38,125 nucleotides of DNA from an uncultured Roseburia sp. (lineage in GTDB: Bacteria > Bacillota > Clostridia > Lachnospirales > Lachnospiraceae), in NCBI GenBank assembly GCA_947647505.1, contig CANSKO010000022.1, positions 1 to 38,125 on the forward strand. Reading direction: 5' to 3'. Shown piece by piece: positions 24,016-31,885 of the stretch (position 1 is its first letter; the number at the start of each line of letters is the position of its first letter). The translations under genes were made by a program, and so were the position numbers. The notes below the pieces were generated by a model. It worked only from the letters and a program-made list of their open reading frames with translations, ran no database searches and was not told the origin of the DNA.

Positions 24016-25371
24016 GTGCAGCTGTTAAAGTTGAATCAGGAATACTGCCGTTATACAGAACAGGAAAAAGAGGCGCATGCCAAAAGCGCGCTGGAGGAAA
24101 TTGCATATATGAACGCGTCCACGGCAAAATATCACGGTCGATGCGTCAGTACGCTGTATGTGCCAAAGCTGTTTACAGAAGAAGATATCCGGAATTTCCG
24201 GGAGCTGATTCGCGTATTATACGAAATCTTTGACAACGTCATCCTGCATTACAGAACGGATGCGGCGTATCGCAGACTGTTTGGCTTTGCGCCGAAGCTG
24301 GAAGAGCTGATTCTGCGGGAGCCGGCGTATCAAAGCAGCATTCCAATTGCAAGAATTGATATTTTTTATAATGAAGAAACGAAAGACTTTACATTTTGTG
24401 AGTTTAATACGGACGGCTCAAGCGCGATGAACGAAGACCGGGAATTAAACTGCGCGCTTCGCCTTACGCTTGGCTATCAGAAGCTGTTGGAGCAATATGA
24501 CGTGCAGACGTTTGAGCTGTTTGATTCCTGGGTGGAAACGTCGCTTCGCATCTACCGGGAAACGGATGGGGCCAAAGAAAAGCCGCACGTTGCAATCGTT
24601 GATTTTATGGAAAGCGCTACAAACAATGAGTTTGAAATCTTTGCGGAGCGTTATCGCAGACGCGGCGTGGAATGTGAAATCTGTGAAATACGAAAGCTTA
24701 CCTACAGGGACGGCAAGCTTTTTGGAGCAGGTGAAACGCCGATTGACCTGATCTATCGCAGAGCCGTCACAAGCGATATTATGTCGCATTATGAGGAGGT
24801 TTCAGATTTTATTGCGGCTGTAAAGGATGGAGCAGTCTGCCTGATTGGGGATTTTACGACGCAGATTGCGCACAATAAGATTCTGTACCAGATTCTGCAT
24901 CATCCGATGACGCAGGAGTTTCTGACAGAAGAGCAGCGGGCGTATGTGAAGGCGCACGTTCCCTACACTGCGCTTATGACGGCGGATTATCTGCCCTATG
25001 AAGAGATCGTCCGAAAAAAAGACCGCTTTATTTTAAAGCCGCTGGATTCTTACGGTTCCAAAGGCGTGTTTGCCGGCGTGGAGTACGCTTCCGATGCGGA
25101 ATGGAAAGAAATCGTAGACGCGCATCGCATCGACGGATATCTGGTACAGGAATTTTGCGTGCCCTATCAGACGAAAAACATTGATTTTTCCAAAGGGGCG
25201 GATGCGGAGTGGATTTCCGTTTCAAACCTGACGGGCCTGTTCGTCTATGACGGCGTTTTCAAAGGCCTCTATTCCAGAGTGTCACGGGGGAAAATTATTT
25301 CAACGCAATACAGTGAAATCGCGCTGCCGTCTGTTGTGGTAAGGGAAAGAGCGGGCTGCGCGGAAAAATAA
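24016..25371 (+). CDS. Glutathionylspermidine-synthase-like ATP-grasp protein
   Basis: This 451-aa soluble protein belongs to the circularly permuted ATP-grasp enzymes related to glutathionylspermidine synthase, which join a carboxylate to an amine using ATP. Family-type segments are FCEFNTDGSSAMNEDREL near residue 130, the GDFTTQIAHNK segment, RFILKPLDSYGSKGVFAG (ATP-binding region, near 340), and a C-terminal NLTGLFVYDGVFKGLYSR segment. The start is a GTG at 24016 with AGGAGG five bases upstream. The frame is open further upstream, but that part would run through repeat copy B and the promoter. No amidase domain is present. The substrate is unknown, since glutathionylspermidine itself is not expected in Clostridia. 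It is the first gene of a probable six-gene operon ending with two MATE exporters. Confidence 0.82.
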   Translation: MQLLKLNQEYCRYTEQEKEAHAKSALEEIAYMNASTAKYHGRCVSTLYVPKLFTEEDIRNFRELIRVLYEIFDNVILHYRTDAAYRRLFGFAPKLEELILREPAYQSSIPIARIDIFYNEETKDFTFCEFNTDGSSAMNEDRELNCALRLTLGYQKLLEQYDVQTFELFDSWVETSLRIYRETDGAKEKPHVAIVDFMESATNNEFEIFAERYRRRGVECEICEIRKLTYRDGKLFGAGETPIDLIYRRAVTSDIMSHYEEVSDFIAAVKDGAVCLIGDFTTQIAHNKILYQILHHPMTQEFLTEEQRAYVKAHVPYTALMTADYLPYEEIVRKKDRFILKPLDSYGSKGVFAGVEYASDAEWKEIVDAHRIDGYLVQEFCVPYQTKNIDFSKGADAEWISVSNLTGLFVYDGVFKGLYSRVSRGKIISTQYSEIALPSVVVRERAGCAEK

Positions 25372-25396
25372 ACAGGAAAAACAGGAGGAAATGCAA

Positions 25397-26032
25397 ATGA
25401 GAGAGTTCGCAGAGCGAATCAAAATGGACGTTATCATCAGCGCGTTTGTCTGCATTGCATTTGGCATTGTGCTGATTCTGTGGCCGGTGGAGGTGACGAC
25501 GGTCGCCTGCAAGACGATTGGAGCCGTTATTGCCGCTCTTGGCGCGCTTCGCATACTTGGCTTTGTGATGAACCGAAAAGAGCGGCGCGGATGGAATCTT
25601 TTGCCCGGCATGCTGTTTTTTATTGTGGGCATCTGGATTTTTTTCCGCCCGGAAAGCATTCAGAATATGCTTTTGATCGGCATTGGCGTTGTGCTTTTTG
25701 TGCATGGATTTGAAGATCTCAGATATGCGTTTCAGACCAGGCGGGGCGGCTATGACAACTGGTGGGCGCTGCTGCTTTTTGCGATTGTGGGCATGGCGCT
25801 TGGCATTGCATGCATTGCCGACAGCTTTGGCATGGTTTCTGTCGTTCTGGCATTTGTCGGCGCGGCGTTGATCTATGATGGCGTTACGGATTTATGGATT
25901 ATCAGCCGTGTGATTCGCATAGAAAAAGCGCTTCGGCAGCAGCGGGAAGAGACGGAGATGCCGGAGGCCAAACTGCTGTCGGAGGAAGAGGTGGAGGTCG
26001 TGACGGAAGAAAGCGAGCTGTGGAAAAAATGA
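25397..26032 (+). CDS. DUF308/HdeD-like membrane protein
   Basis: This 211-aa protein has six hydrophobic helices in three similar pairs and an acidic cytoplasmic tail (about 175-211, rich in Glu). The small-residue helices with GIVLILWP and IFFRPESIQ turns are typical of the HdeD/DUF308 group, small membrane proteins of unclear function, some linked to acid stress in enterobacteria. The ATG at 25397 is preferred over one two codons earlier because AGGAGG (25383-25388) is then 8 bases away. It lies 25 bp after the ATP-grasp gene. Its stop overlaps the start of the next gene. Confidence 0.72.
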   Translation: MREFAERIKMDVIISAFVCIAFGIVLILWPVEVTTVACKTIGAVIAALGALRILGFVMNRKERRGWNLLPGMLFFIVGIWIFFRPESIQNMLLIGIGVVLFVHGFEDLRYAFQTRRGGYDNWWALLLFAIVGMALGIACIADSFGMVSVVLAFVGAALIYDGVTDLWIISRVIRIEKALRQQREETEMPEAKLLSEEEVEVVTEESELWKK

Positions 26033-26259
26033 GGCGCATGGAATTTAAAATGGAGCGGCAGGGGCTGCTTGCGCCGGGAGACGTGCTTCCGGTTACAGAG
26101 GGAAAGCTGCCGGGCGCATATTATTATACGCTTGGAAAGGCATACGCCATGTCTGCCAATTACAGGGTGGGCGAACGGTTAAAATCGACGGAAGGAAAGG
26201 TGATCGGAATAAAAGAGACGCCAAAGGGATATTTTGTAACGGTAGAATTTGAGGAATAA
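26029..26259 (+). CDS. Small hypothetical protein, translationally coupled
   Basis: A 76-aa protein that I do not recognise. It starts at an ATG that overlaps the previous stop codon (ATGA), with little ribosome binding site of its own, so it probably depends on translational coupling. A second ATG three codons later is possible. The sequence looks like a small beta-rich domain: GDVLPVTEGKLPGAYYY, a central RVGERLKSTEGKVIGIKET stretch, and a GYFVTVEFEE end. There are no membrane helices and no Cys. It sits between the membrane protein and the first MATE gene. Coding status is supported by position and coupling rather than by homology. Confidence 0.65.
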   Translation: MRRMEFKMERQGLLAPGDVLPVTEGKLPGAYYYTLGKAYAMSANYRVGERLKSTEGKVIGIKETPKGYFVTVEFEE

Positions 26260-26279
26260 GCAAAAGGAGAGATGAAAAG

Positions 26280-27644
26280 ATGGAAGTACAGACAGAGAAC
26301 AAGATGGGGACGATGCCGGTCAACAAGCTGTTGATTCACATTTCGCTGCCAATGGTGATTTCGATGCTGGTACAGGCGCTTTACAACATTGTGGACAGTA
26401 TTTTTGTGGCGCAGATTGATGAATATGCGCTGACAGCAGTTTCTCTTGTATTTCCGGTTCAGAACTTTATGATTGCGGTCGGAGCCGGAACCGGCGTAGG
26501 CGTAAACGCGCTGTTGTCCAAACGTCTTGGGGAAAAACGAATGAAGGAAGTGGATCTTGCGGCGAATAATTCCATTTTTCTGGCGGGCTGCAACTATCTT
26601 TTGTTTTTACTGATCGGGATTTTCTGTTCGGATATTTATTTTCGTCTGCAAACGGATATTCCGGAAATTATCGAATATGGGAAGACGTATCTTATCATTT
26701 GTACGGCCGCCAGTTTTGGCATGTTTGGCCAGTTCTGCTTTGAGCGGCTGCTGCAATCGACGGGAAGGACCGTCTGCACGATGATTACGCAGACGACGGG
26801 CGCCATAATCAATCTGGCGTTTGACCCGATCTTAATTTTTGGCCTGTTTGGATTTCCCAAAATGGGCATTGCGGGCGCGGCGGCGGCGACGGTGTTTGGC
26901 CAGATCGTGGCGATGGGGATGGCGTATCTTTATAACAGAAAGAAAAATACGGAAATTCATCTGTCCGCGGCTTTGCTGCGGCCGGATAAAAAGACGATGC
27001 TGCAAATATACGAAGTGGCGGTTCCGGCGATTCTGATGCAGTCGATCGGTTCGGTTATGACGTTTCTGATGAATAAGATTCTGCTGGGCTTTACGTCTAC
27101 GGCCGCGGCGGTATTTGGCGTTTATTTTAAATTGCAGAGCTTTATTTTTATGCCGATTTTCGGAATGAACAACGGCCTGATCCCGATTGTGGCGTATAAT
27201 TACGGCGCGGGACATAAAGACCGCATCATCCGGACGATGAAAAGCAGTATGCTGGCAGCCGTTGTCATTATGCTGGCTGGTCTTTTGACGGCGGAGCTGA
27301 TACCGGACAGGCTTTTGCTGCTGTTTAACGCATCGGAACAGATGCTTGGCATCGGCGTTCCGGCGCTGCGGATTTTATGCCTGTGCTATGTGTTTGCCGG
27401 CATTTCCATCGTAGCCAGCGGCGTGTTTCAGGGGCTTGGAAAAAGCGTATACAGTCTGGTCCTCTCGATTATCCGGCAGCTTGTCATCCTGCTTCCGGCG
27501 GCGTATCTGCTTTCGCTGACGGGAGAGCTGAACGCGGTATGGTTTGCGTTTCCGCTTGCAGAAATCGCTTCTGTTCTGGTAACGGCGTTTTATCTGCGCA
27601 AAACGATGCACAATCTGGACCAGATGATTGCGAAAAGAACGTAG
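26280..27644 (+). CDS. MATE-family efflux transporter 1
   Basis: This 454-aa protein has about 12 membrane helices in two homologous halves, each a MatE domain. Family signs are the start PVNKLLIHISLPMVISMLVQ, NIVDSIFVAQI, GAGTGVGVNALLSKRLGE in the first half, and GMNNGLIPIVAYNYGAGHKD in the second. Such transporters use Na+ or H+ gradients to expel organic cations or metabolites. The ATG at 26280 has AAGGAG nine bases upstream. A TetR regulator gene follows after 27 bp. The substrate is unknown; coupling to the ATP-grasp product is a guess from operon context. Confidence 0.92.
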   Translation: MEVQTENKMGTMPVNKLLIHISLPMVISMLVQALYNIVDSIFVAQIDEYALTAVSLVFPVQNFMIAVGAGTGVGVNALLSKRLGEKRMKEVDLAANNSIFLAGCNYLLFLLIGIFCSDIYFRLQTDIPEIIEYGKTYLIICTAASFGMFGQFCFERLLQSTGRTVCTMITQTTGAIINLAFDPILIFGLFGFPKMGIAGAAAATVFGQIVAMGMAYLYNRKKNTEIHLSAALLRPDKKTMLQIYEVAVPAILMQSIGSVMTFLMNKILLGFTSTAAAVFGVYFKLQSFIFMPIFGMNNGLIPIVAYNYGAGHKDRIIRTMKSSMLAAVVIMLAGLLTAELIPDRLLLLFNASEQMLGIGVPALRILCLCYVFAGISIVASGVFQGLGKSVYSLVLSIIRQLVILLPAAYLLSLTGELNAVWFAFPLAEIASVLVTAFYLRKTMHNLDQMIAKRT

Positions 27645-27671
27645 AAGCCGGCAGAGAAGGGGGCGCAGACG

Positions 27672-28229
27672 GTGCATGAGAAGCATGCGACGAATGCTTT
27701 GCTTGCGAAAAGCCTGAAGGAGCTGGCAAGAAGCCATTCGATTGAAAAAATTACAATCAAAGAAATTACAGACGGGGCGGGCGTAATCCGCCCTACGTTT
27801 TATAATCATTTTCAGGATAAATACGAGCTGCTGGAATGGATTATTCTGACGGAGCTGTTAGAGCCGATTCGTCCTCTGATCGAAAATCGAATGGTCAATG
27901 AGGCGCTTTTGCTCCTGTTCATCAATATGGAAAAGGACCGGGAATTTTATATGCAGGCATCCCGTCTGGAGGGGCAGAATTCGTTTGAATCCATTGCCAG
28001 AGACTGTGTAAAGGGCATTCTTCTGGACATCATGGAAGCGAACGCGGCAGATAAAATATCGCAGTTTCCCTGGCTGACGCCGGAACGGATTGCGGAATAT
28101 TATGCGCAGTCGATGTGTTCGATTGTGATTGTCTGGATTAAAAGCGGCATGAGCATTTCGGCAAGGGAGCTGGCGAAGATTTACGAATACATGATGAGCC
28201 ATTCGATTGCGGAAGTGCTGTTTGGGTGA
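27672..28229 (+). CDS. TetR-family transcriptional regulator (DhaS-like)
   Basis: This 185-aa protein has an N-terminal TetR helix-turn-helix (about residues 8-55): SIEKITIKEITDGAGVIRPT with the recognition helix FYNHFQDKYELLEWI. The C-terminal half, with a KDREFYMQA segment and a long helical run, resembles the TetR_C_8/DhaS group common in Lachnospiraceae. The start is a GTG at 27672 behind a G-rich AGGGGG. The gene sits between two MATE exporters on the same strand, so regulation of those exporters is likely. No palindromic operator was found in the short spacers around it. Confidence 0.88.
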   Translation: MHEKHATNALLAKSLKELARSHSIEKITIKEITDGAGVIRPTFYNHFQDKYELLEWIILTELLEPIRPLIENRMVNEALLLLFINMEKDREFYMQASRLEGQNSFESIARDCVKGILLDIMEANAADKISQFPWLTPERIAEYYAQSMCSIVIVWIKSGMSISARELAKIYEYMMSHSIAEVLFG

Positions 28230-28257
28230 CGGAACGCGGCGCAGAGGAGGAACTGAA

Positions 28258-29598
28258 ATGCAACATGATTTTACTTCGGGCAGCGTGCCCGGAAATATCG
28301 CGCGCTTTTCCCTGTCCTATCTGTTTTCTTATTTTTTGCAGACGCTGTATGGGATGGCGGATTTGTTTATAGTCGGCAGATTCCATGGCGTAGACCATAT
28401 CACGGCCGTTTCCATTGGAAGTCAGGTTATGCATATGCTTACCGTAATGCTTGTCGGACTTGCAATGGGTTCTACCGTAATGATCGGGATGGCGGTCGGC
28501 GCTAGAAATCAGAAACAGGCGTCCGGCGTCATTGGCAGCACAGTCGTTTTGTTTATGGGCCTGTCCGTGTTTTTGACGGTTTGTCTGCTGCTGTTTACAA
28601 AGCCGATTGTCCTGGCGATGGCGACGCCGCCGGAAGCGGCGGCCGGAACGGAAGCGTATCTTAAGATCTGTTTTGTCGGCATTCCGTTTATTACGGCGTA
28701 TAATATCATCAGCGCTGTTTTTCGGGGACTGGGCGATTCCAGAAGTCCTATGTATATTATTTCCATTGCGTGCGCGGCAAATATTGCGCTGGATTATCTG
28801 CTGATTGGCGGATTTGGCATGGGCGCGGAGGGAGCGGCGCTTGGGACGACGCTTGCGCAGACGATCAGCGTAATCGTTGCGCTGCTTGCGGTGCGCAGAC
28901 GAAAAAAAGGGTTTTTTTCTGTTGCGGGAGCGCATTGGAAGCCGCAAACGGCGGCGCTGAAAGGGATTTTAAAAATTGGCGTTCCGGTTGCGCTGCAGGA
29001 CGGATGCATTCAGATTGCCTTTATTGTCATTACGGTTATTGCAAATCACAGAGGGCTGCACGACGCGGCGGCAGTCGGGATTGTGGAAAAAATCATTGGC
29101 GTGGTGTTTTTGATGCCCTCCGCGATGCTTTCGACCGTTTCCGTGATTTCGGCGCAGAATATCGGCGCGGGCAAATGGAAGCGGGCAGAGCAGACGCTCT
29201 GGTACGCCGTTTTCTTTGCGGCGGGATACGGTCTTTTCGTATCGGTGGCGATGCAGTTTGCGGCGGAAGCGGTTGTTTCGGCGTTTACGGATGATCTGGA
29301 AGCGATGCGCATGGGAGGGCAGTATCTGCGCGGCTATATCTGGGACAGCCTGTTTGCGGGCGTGCATTTTAGCTTCAGCGGATATTTTTGCGCATGCAAA
29401 CGGTCCGGGATTTCTTTTTTTCACAATATGCTCTCTATTCTGTGCGTGCGCATACCGGGCGCATATCTGGCGTCCCGTTTCTTTGCGGACACGCTGTTTC
29501 CAATGGGGCTGGCCGCGCCGGGCGGCTCCCTGCTTTCCGTCGTCGTCTGCGTCGCCGCGTTTTTTTGGCTGCGCCGCAGGAGCGCGTCGTCGTCTTAA
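28258..29598 (+). CDS. MATE-family efflux transporter 2
   Basis: This 446-aa polytopic protein is a second MATE exporter, only distantly similar to the first. Typical segments are YGMADLFIVGRFHGVDHITAVSIGSQ near the N-terminus, AMGSTVMIGMAVGARNQ, VFRGLGDSRSPMY at mid-protein and SVISAQNIGAGKWKRA in the second half. The ATG at 28258 follows GAGGAGG by 7 bases; an in-frame ATG 17 codons earlier overlaps the TetR gene and lacks a site. A terminator begins inside the stop codon, so this is the last gene of the operon. Confidence 0.92.
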   Translation: MQHDFTSGSVPGNIARFSLSYLFSYFLQTLYGMADLFIVGRFHGVDHITAVSIGSQVMHMLTVMLVGLAMGSTVMIGMAVGARNQKQASGVIGSTVVLFMGLSVFLTVCLLLFTKPIVLAMATPPEAAAGTEAYLKICFVGIPFITAYNIISAVFRGLGDSRSPMYIISIACAANIALDYLLIGGFGMGAEGAALGTTLAQTISVIVALLAVRRRKKGFFSVAGAHWKPQTAALKGILKIGVPVALQDGCIQIAFIVITVIANHRGLHDAAAVGIVEKIIGVVFLMPSAMLSTVSVISAQNIGAGKWKRAEQTLWYAVFFAAGYGLFVSVAMQFAAEAVVSAFTDDLEAMRMGGQYLRGYIWDSLFAGVHFSFSGYFCACKRSGISFFHNMLSILCVRIPGAYLASRFFADTLFPMGLAAPGGSLLSVVVCVAAFFWLRRRSASSS

Positions 29599-29632
29599 GA
29601 CGCCCTGTCCAATGCGGGCGTCTTGTTGTTTT
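29597..29632 (+). terminator. Rho-independent terminator after the MATE/TetR operon
   Basis: The stem AAGACGCCC (29597-29605) pairs with GGGCGTCTT (29616-29624), with a 10-nt loop, followed by GTTGTTTT. It overlaps the last two bases of the stop codon. Confidence 0.85.
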
Positions 29633-29782
29633 AAGCTTCTACACAATCTTCTTTAAAAGTCTGTTATTCGAATACAAATCCAATAAAATATATTGCTAAA
29701 AAAGACGCGGCAGGTGTTTTGCATCTTCTAAAACGGAAATTTTTTTTCTATACTTCTGGAAGAAAGAAGGAGGGAAGAAACT

Positions 29783-31852
29783 ATGATCCGGTTTGGAAAA
29801 AAAGTAGTAAAGCTTCGCGTGCCGATTTTGATTGCGGCATTTCTGCTGCTGATTCCGTCTGCATTTGGATATCTGCACACGAGAATCAACTATGATATTC
29901 TTTCTTATCTTCCGGGCGACATTGAGACGATGGAGGGGCAGGACATTCTGCTGGAAGAATTTGGCACGGGCGCATTTTCCATCTGCGTTGTTTCCGGAAT
30001 GGAGGATAAGGAAATTGCGGCTCTGGAGGAGGCGTTAAAAGAAGTCCCGCATGTAAAAGACGCATTATGGTATGGCAGCATTACAGATCTGTCGATGCCG
30101 GAAGAGATGCTTCCCGGCGAACTAAAAGCCGCGCTGCAAAATGAGGATACAAAAAGCGCGCTTATGATTCTGACATTTGATACCTCCATGTCGGCGGATG
30201 AGACGCTTGCATCGATCGAAAAAATCCGCAGCATAACGGACCGGCAGTGTCTGTTAAGCGGGATGTCAGCCGTCGTCACAGATATTAAAAAGATCTGCAA
30301 CAGCGAAGCGATCGCATACGTGGCGATTGCCGTTGCGCTTTCCGTGCTTGTGCTTTCTGTGACGATGGATTCGTTTCTGATACCGGTGATTTTCCTGCTC
30401 AGCATTGGGATGGCGATTGTTTACAATCTGGGCACGAATCAGATTGCCGGCGAGATTTCCTTTATCACGCAGGCGCTGGCGGCTGTGTTGCAGCTTGCAG
30501 TGACGATGGATTACTCTATTTTTCTCTGGCACAGCTACGAAGAGAATCAGGCGCGTTATCCGGGCGATAAAAACCGCGCGATGGCGCATGCCATTTCGCA
30601 GACGGTGACTTCCGTTGTCGGAAGCTCCATTACGACGATCGCGGGATTTCTGGCGATGTGCTTTATGACGTTTACGCTTGGCAAGGATCTTGGCATCGTT
30701 ATGGCAAAGGGCGTCGTGTTTGGCGTGGCCGGCTGCGTTACGATTCTTCCGGCGATGATCCTTGTGCTGGATAAATGGTTAGAGCGTACAAGACACAGGC
30801 CGTTTATCCCGGATATGGGAAAAATCAGCGGAACGCTTGTCAGGCGCGGCCCCATCTTTCTTGCGCTTTCCGCCATTGCCATCGGCCCGATGTTTTATGC
30901 GCAAATGCATAATCAGGTCTATTACGATCTCGTTGGCACGCTGCCAAAGGAGCTTGCGAGCGTAATGGCGGGCGATGCGCTGCAGGAGGAATTTGATATG
31001 GGCGCGACGCATGTGATTTTAGCGGACAGCGGACTGTCGGAAAAGGACGCGTACCAGATGGAAAAGGAATTAAACGACGCGAAAGGCGTAAAGCTGGCGA
31101 TGGGCCTCGCTTCTGTTACGGGGCCGCGCATCCCGCAGGAGATGCTTCCGGAACGGATCCGGGCAAAGCTGGATAACGGCTCCCTTCAGATGATATACGT
31201 GATGTCGGAGTACAAAACGGGGACGGATGAGGTGAATGCGCAGTGTGACGCCATACGGGACATTATCAGACGTTATGATAAAACGGCAATGCTGATTGGC
31301 GAGGCGCCCTGCACACAGGATCTGATTCAGATTACGGATCGGGATTTTCAAATTGTAAACATTGTCTCGATTGTTTTGATTTTTATCATTATCGCGATCG
31401 TATTAAAATCCGCTTCGCTTCCGGTCATACTCGTGCTGATGATTGAATTTGCCATTTTCATCAATATGGGCATTCCGTATTTTACGAAAACGACGCTGCC
31501 ATTTATTGCATCGATTGTAATTGGCACAATTCAGCTTGGCGCTACGGTAGATTACGCAATCTTAATGACGAACAAATACAAACGGGAGCGAAAGAGCGGC
31601 GCAGAGAAAAAGGAGGCGGTGGAAAAGGCGTTAAAGGGCTCGCTTCAGTCGGTTCTGGTAAGCGCGTTAAGCTTTTTTGCGGCAACGTTTGGCGTAGGGC
31701 TGTATTCCAGCATTGATATGATCAGCTCGCTTTGCATGCTACTTGCGCGGGGCGCGATCATCAGTCTGCTTGTTGTGGCATGCGTGCTTCCGGCTATGTT
31801 TGTGGCATTTGATCCGTTGATTTTAAAAACAAGCGCAGGATTTCGATCCTGA
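29783..31852 (+). CDS. MMPL/RND-family exporter
   Basis: This 689-aa protein has the two-fold RND layout in short form: one membrane helix, an extracellular domain of about 140 residues, and five or six helices, then the same again. Each half contains the MMPL-type proton-relay motif with an Asp-Tyr pair (TMDYSIFLW in the first half, TVDYAILM in the second). Such proteins move lipids or hydrophobic compounds outward using the proton gradient. The ATG follows AAGGAGGG by 8 bases. A possible promoter has only a good -10 (TATACT, 29749-29754). A YhgE-like gene follows after 33 bp. The substrate is unknown. Confidence 0.9.
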   Translation: MIRFGKKVVKLRVPILIAAFLLLIPSAFGYLHTRINYDILSYLPGDIETMEGQDILLEEFGTGAFSICVVSGMEDKEIAALEEALKEVPHVKDALWYGSITDLSMPEEMLPGELKAALQNEDTKSALMILTFDTSMSADETLASIEKIRSITDRQCLLSGMSAVVTDIKKICNSEAIAYVAIAVALSVLVLSVTMDSFLIPVIFLLSIGMAIVYNLGTNQIAGEISFITQALAAVLQLAVTMDYSIFLWHSYEENQARYPGDKNRAMAHAISQTVTSVVGSSITTIAGFLAMCFMTFTLGKDLGIVMAKGVVFGVAGCVTILPAMILVLDKWLERTRHRPFIPDMGKISGTLVRRGPIFLALSAIAIGPMFYAQMHNQVYYDLVGTLPKELASVMAGDALQEEFDMGATHVILADSGLSEKDAYQMEKELNDAKGVKLAMGLASVTGPRIPQEMLPERIRAKLDNGSLQMIYVMSEYKTGTDEVNAQCDAIRDIIRRYDKTAMLIGEAPCTQDLIQITDRDFQIVNIVSIVLIFIIIAIVLKSASLPVILVLMIEFAIFINMGIPYFTKTTLPFIASIVIGTIQLGATVDYAILMTNKYKRERKSGAEKKEAVEKALKGSLQSVLVSALSFFAATFGVGLYSSIDMISSLCMLLARGAIISLLVVACVLPAMFVAFDPLILKTSAGFRS

Positions 31853-31885
31853 CAGGCATTATGATTTATTGAAGGAGGAATTTAT

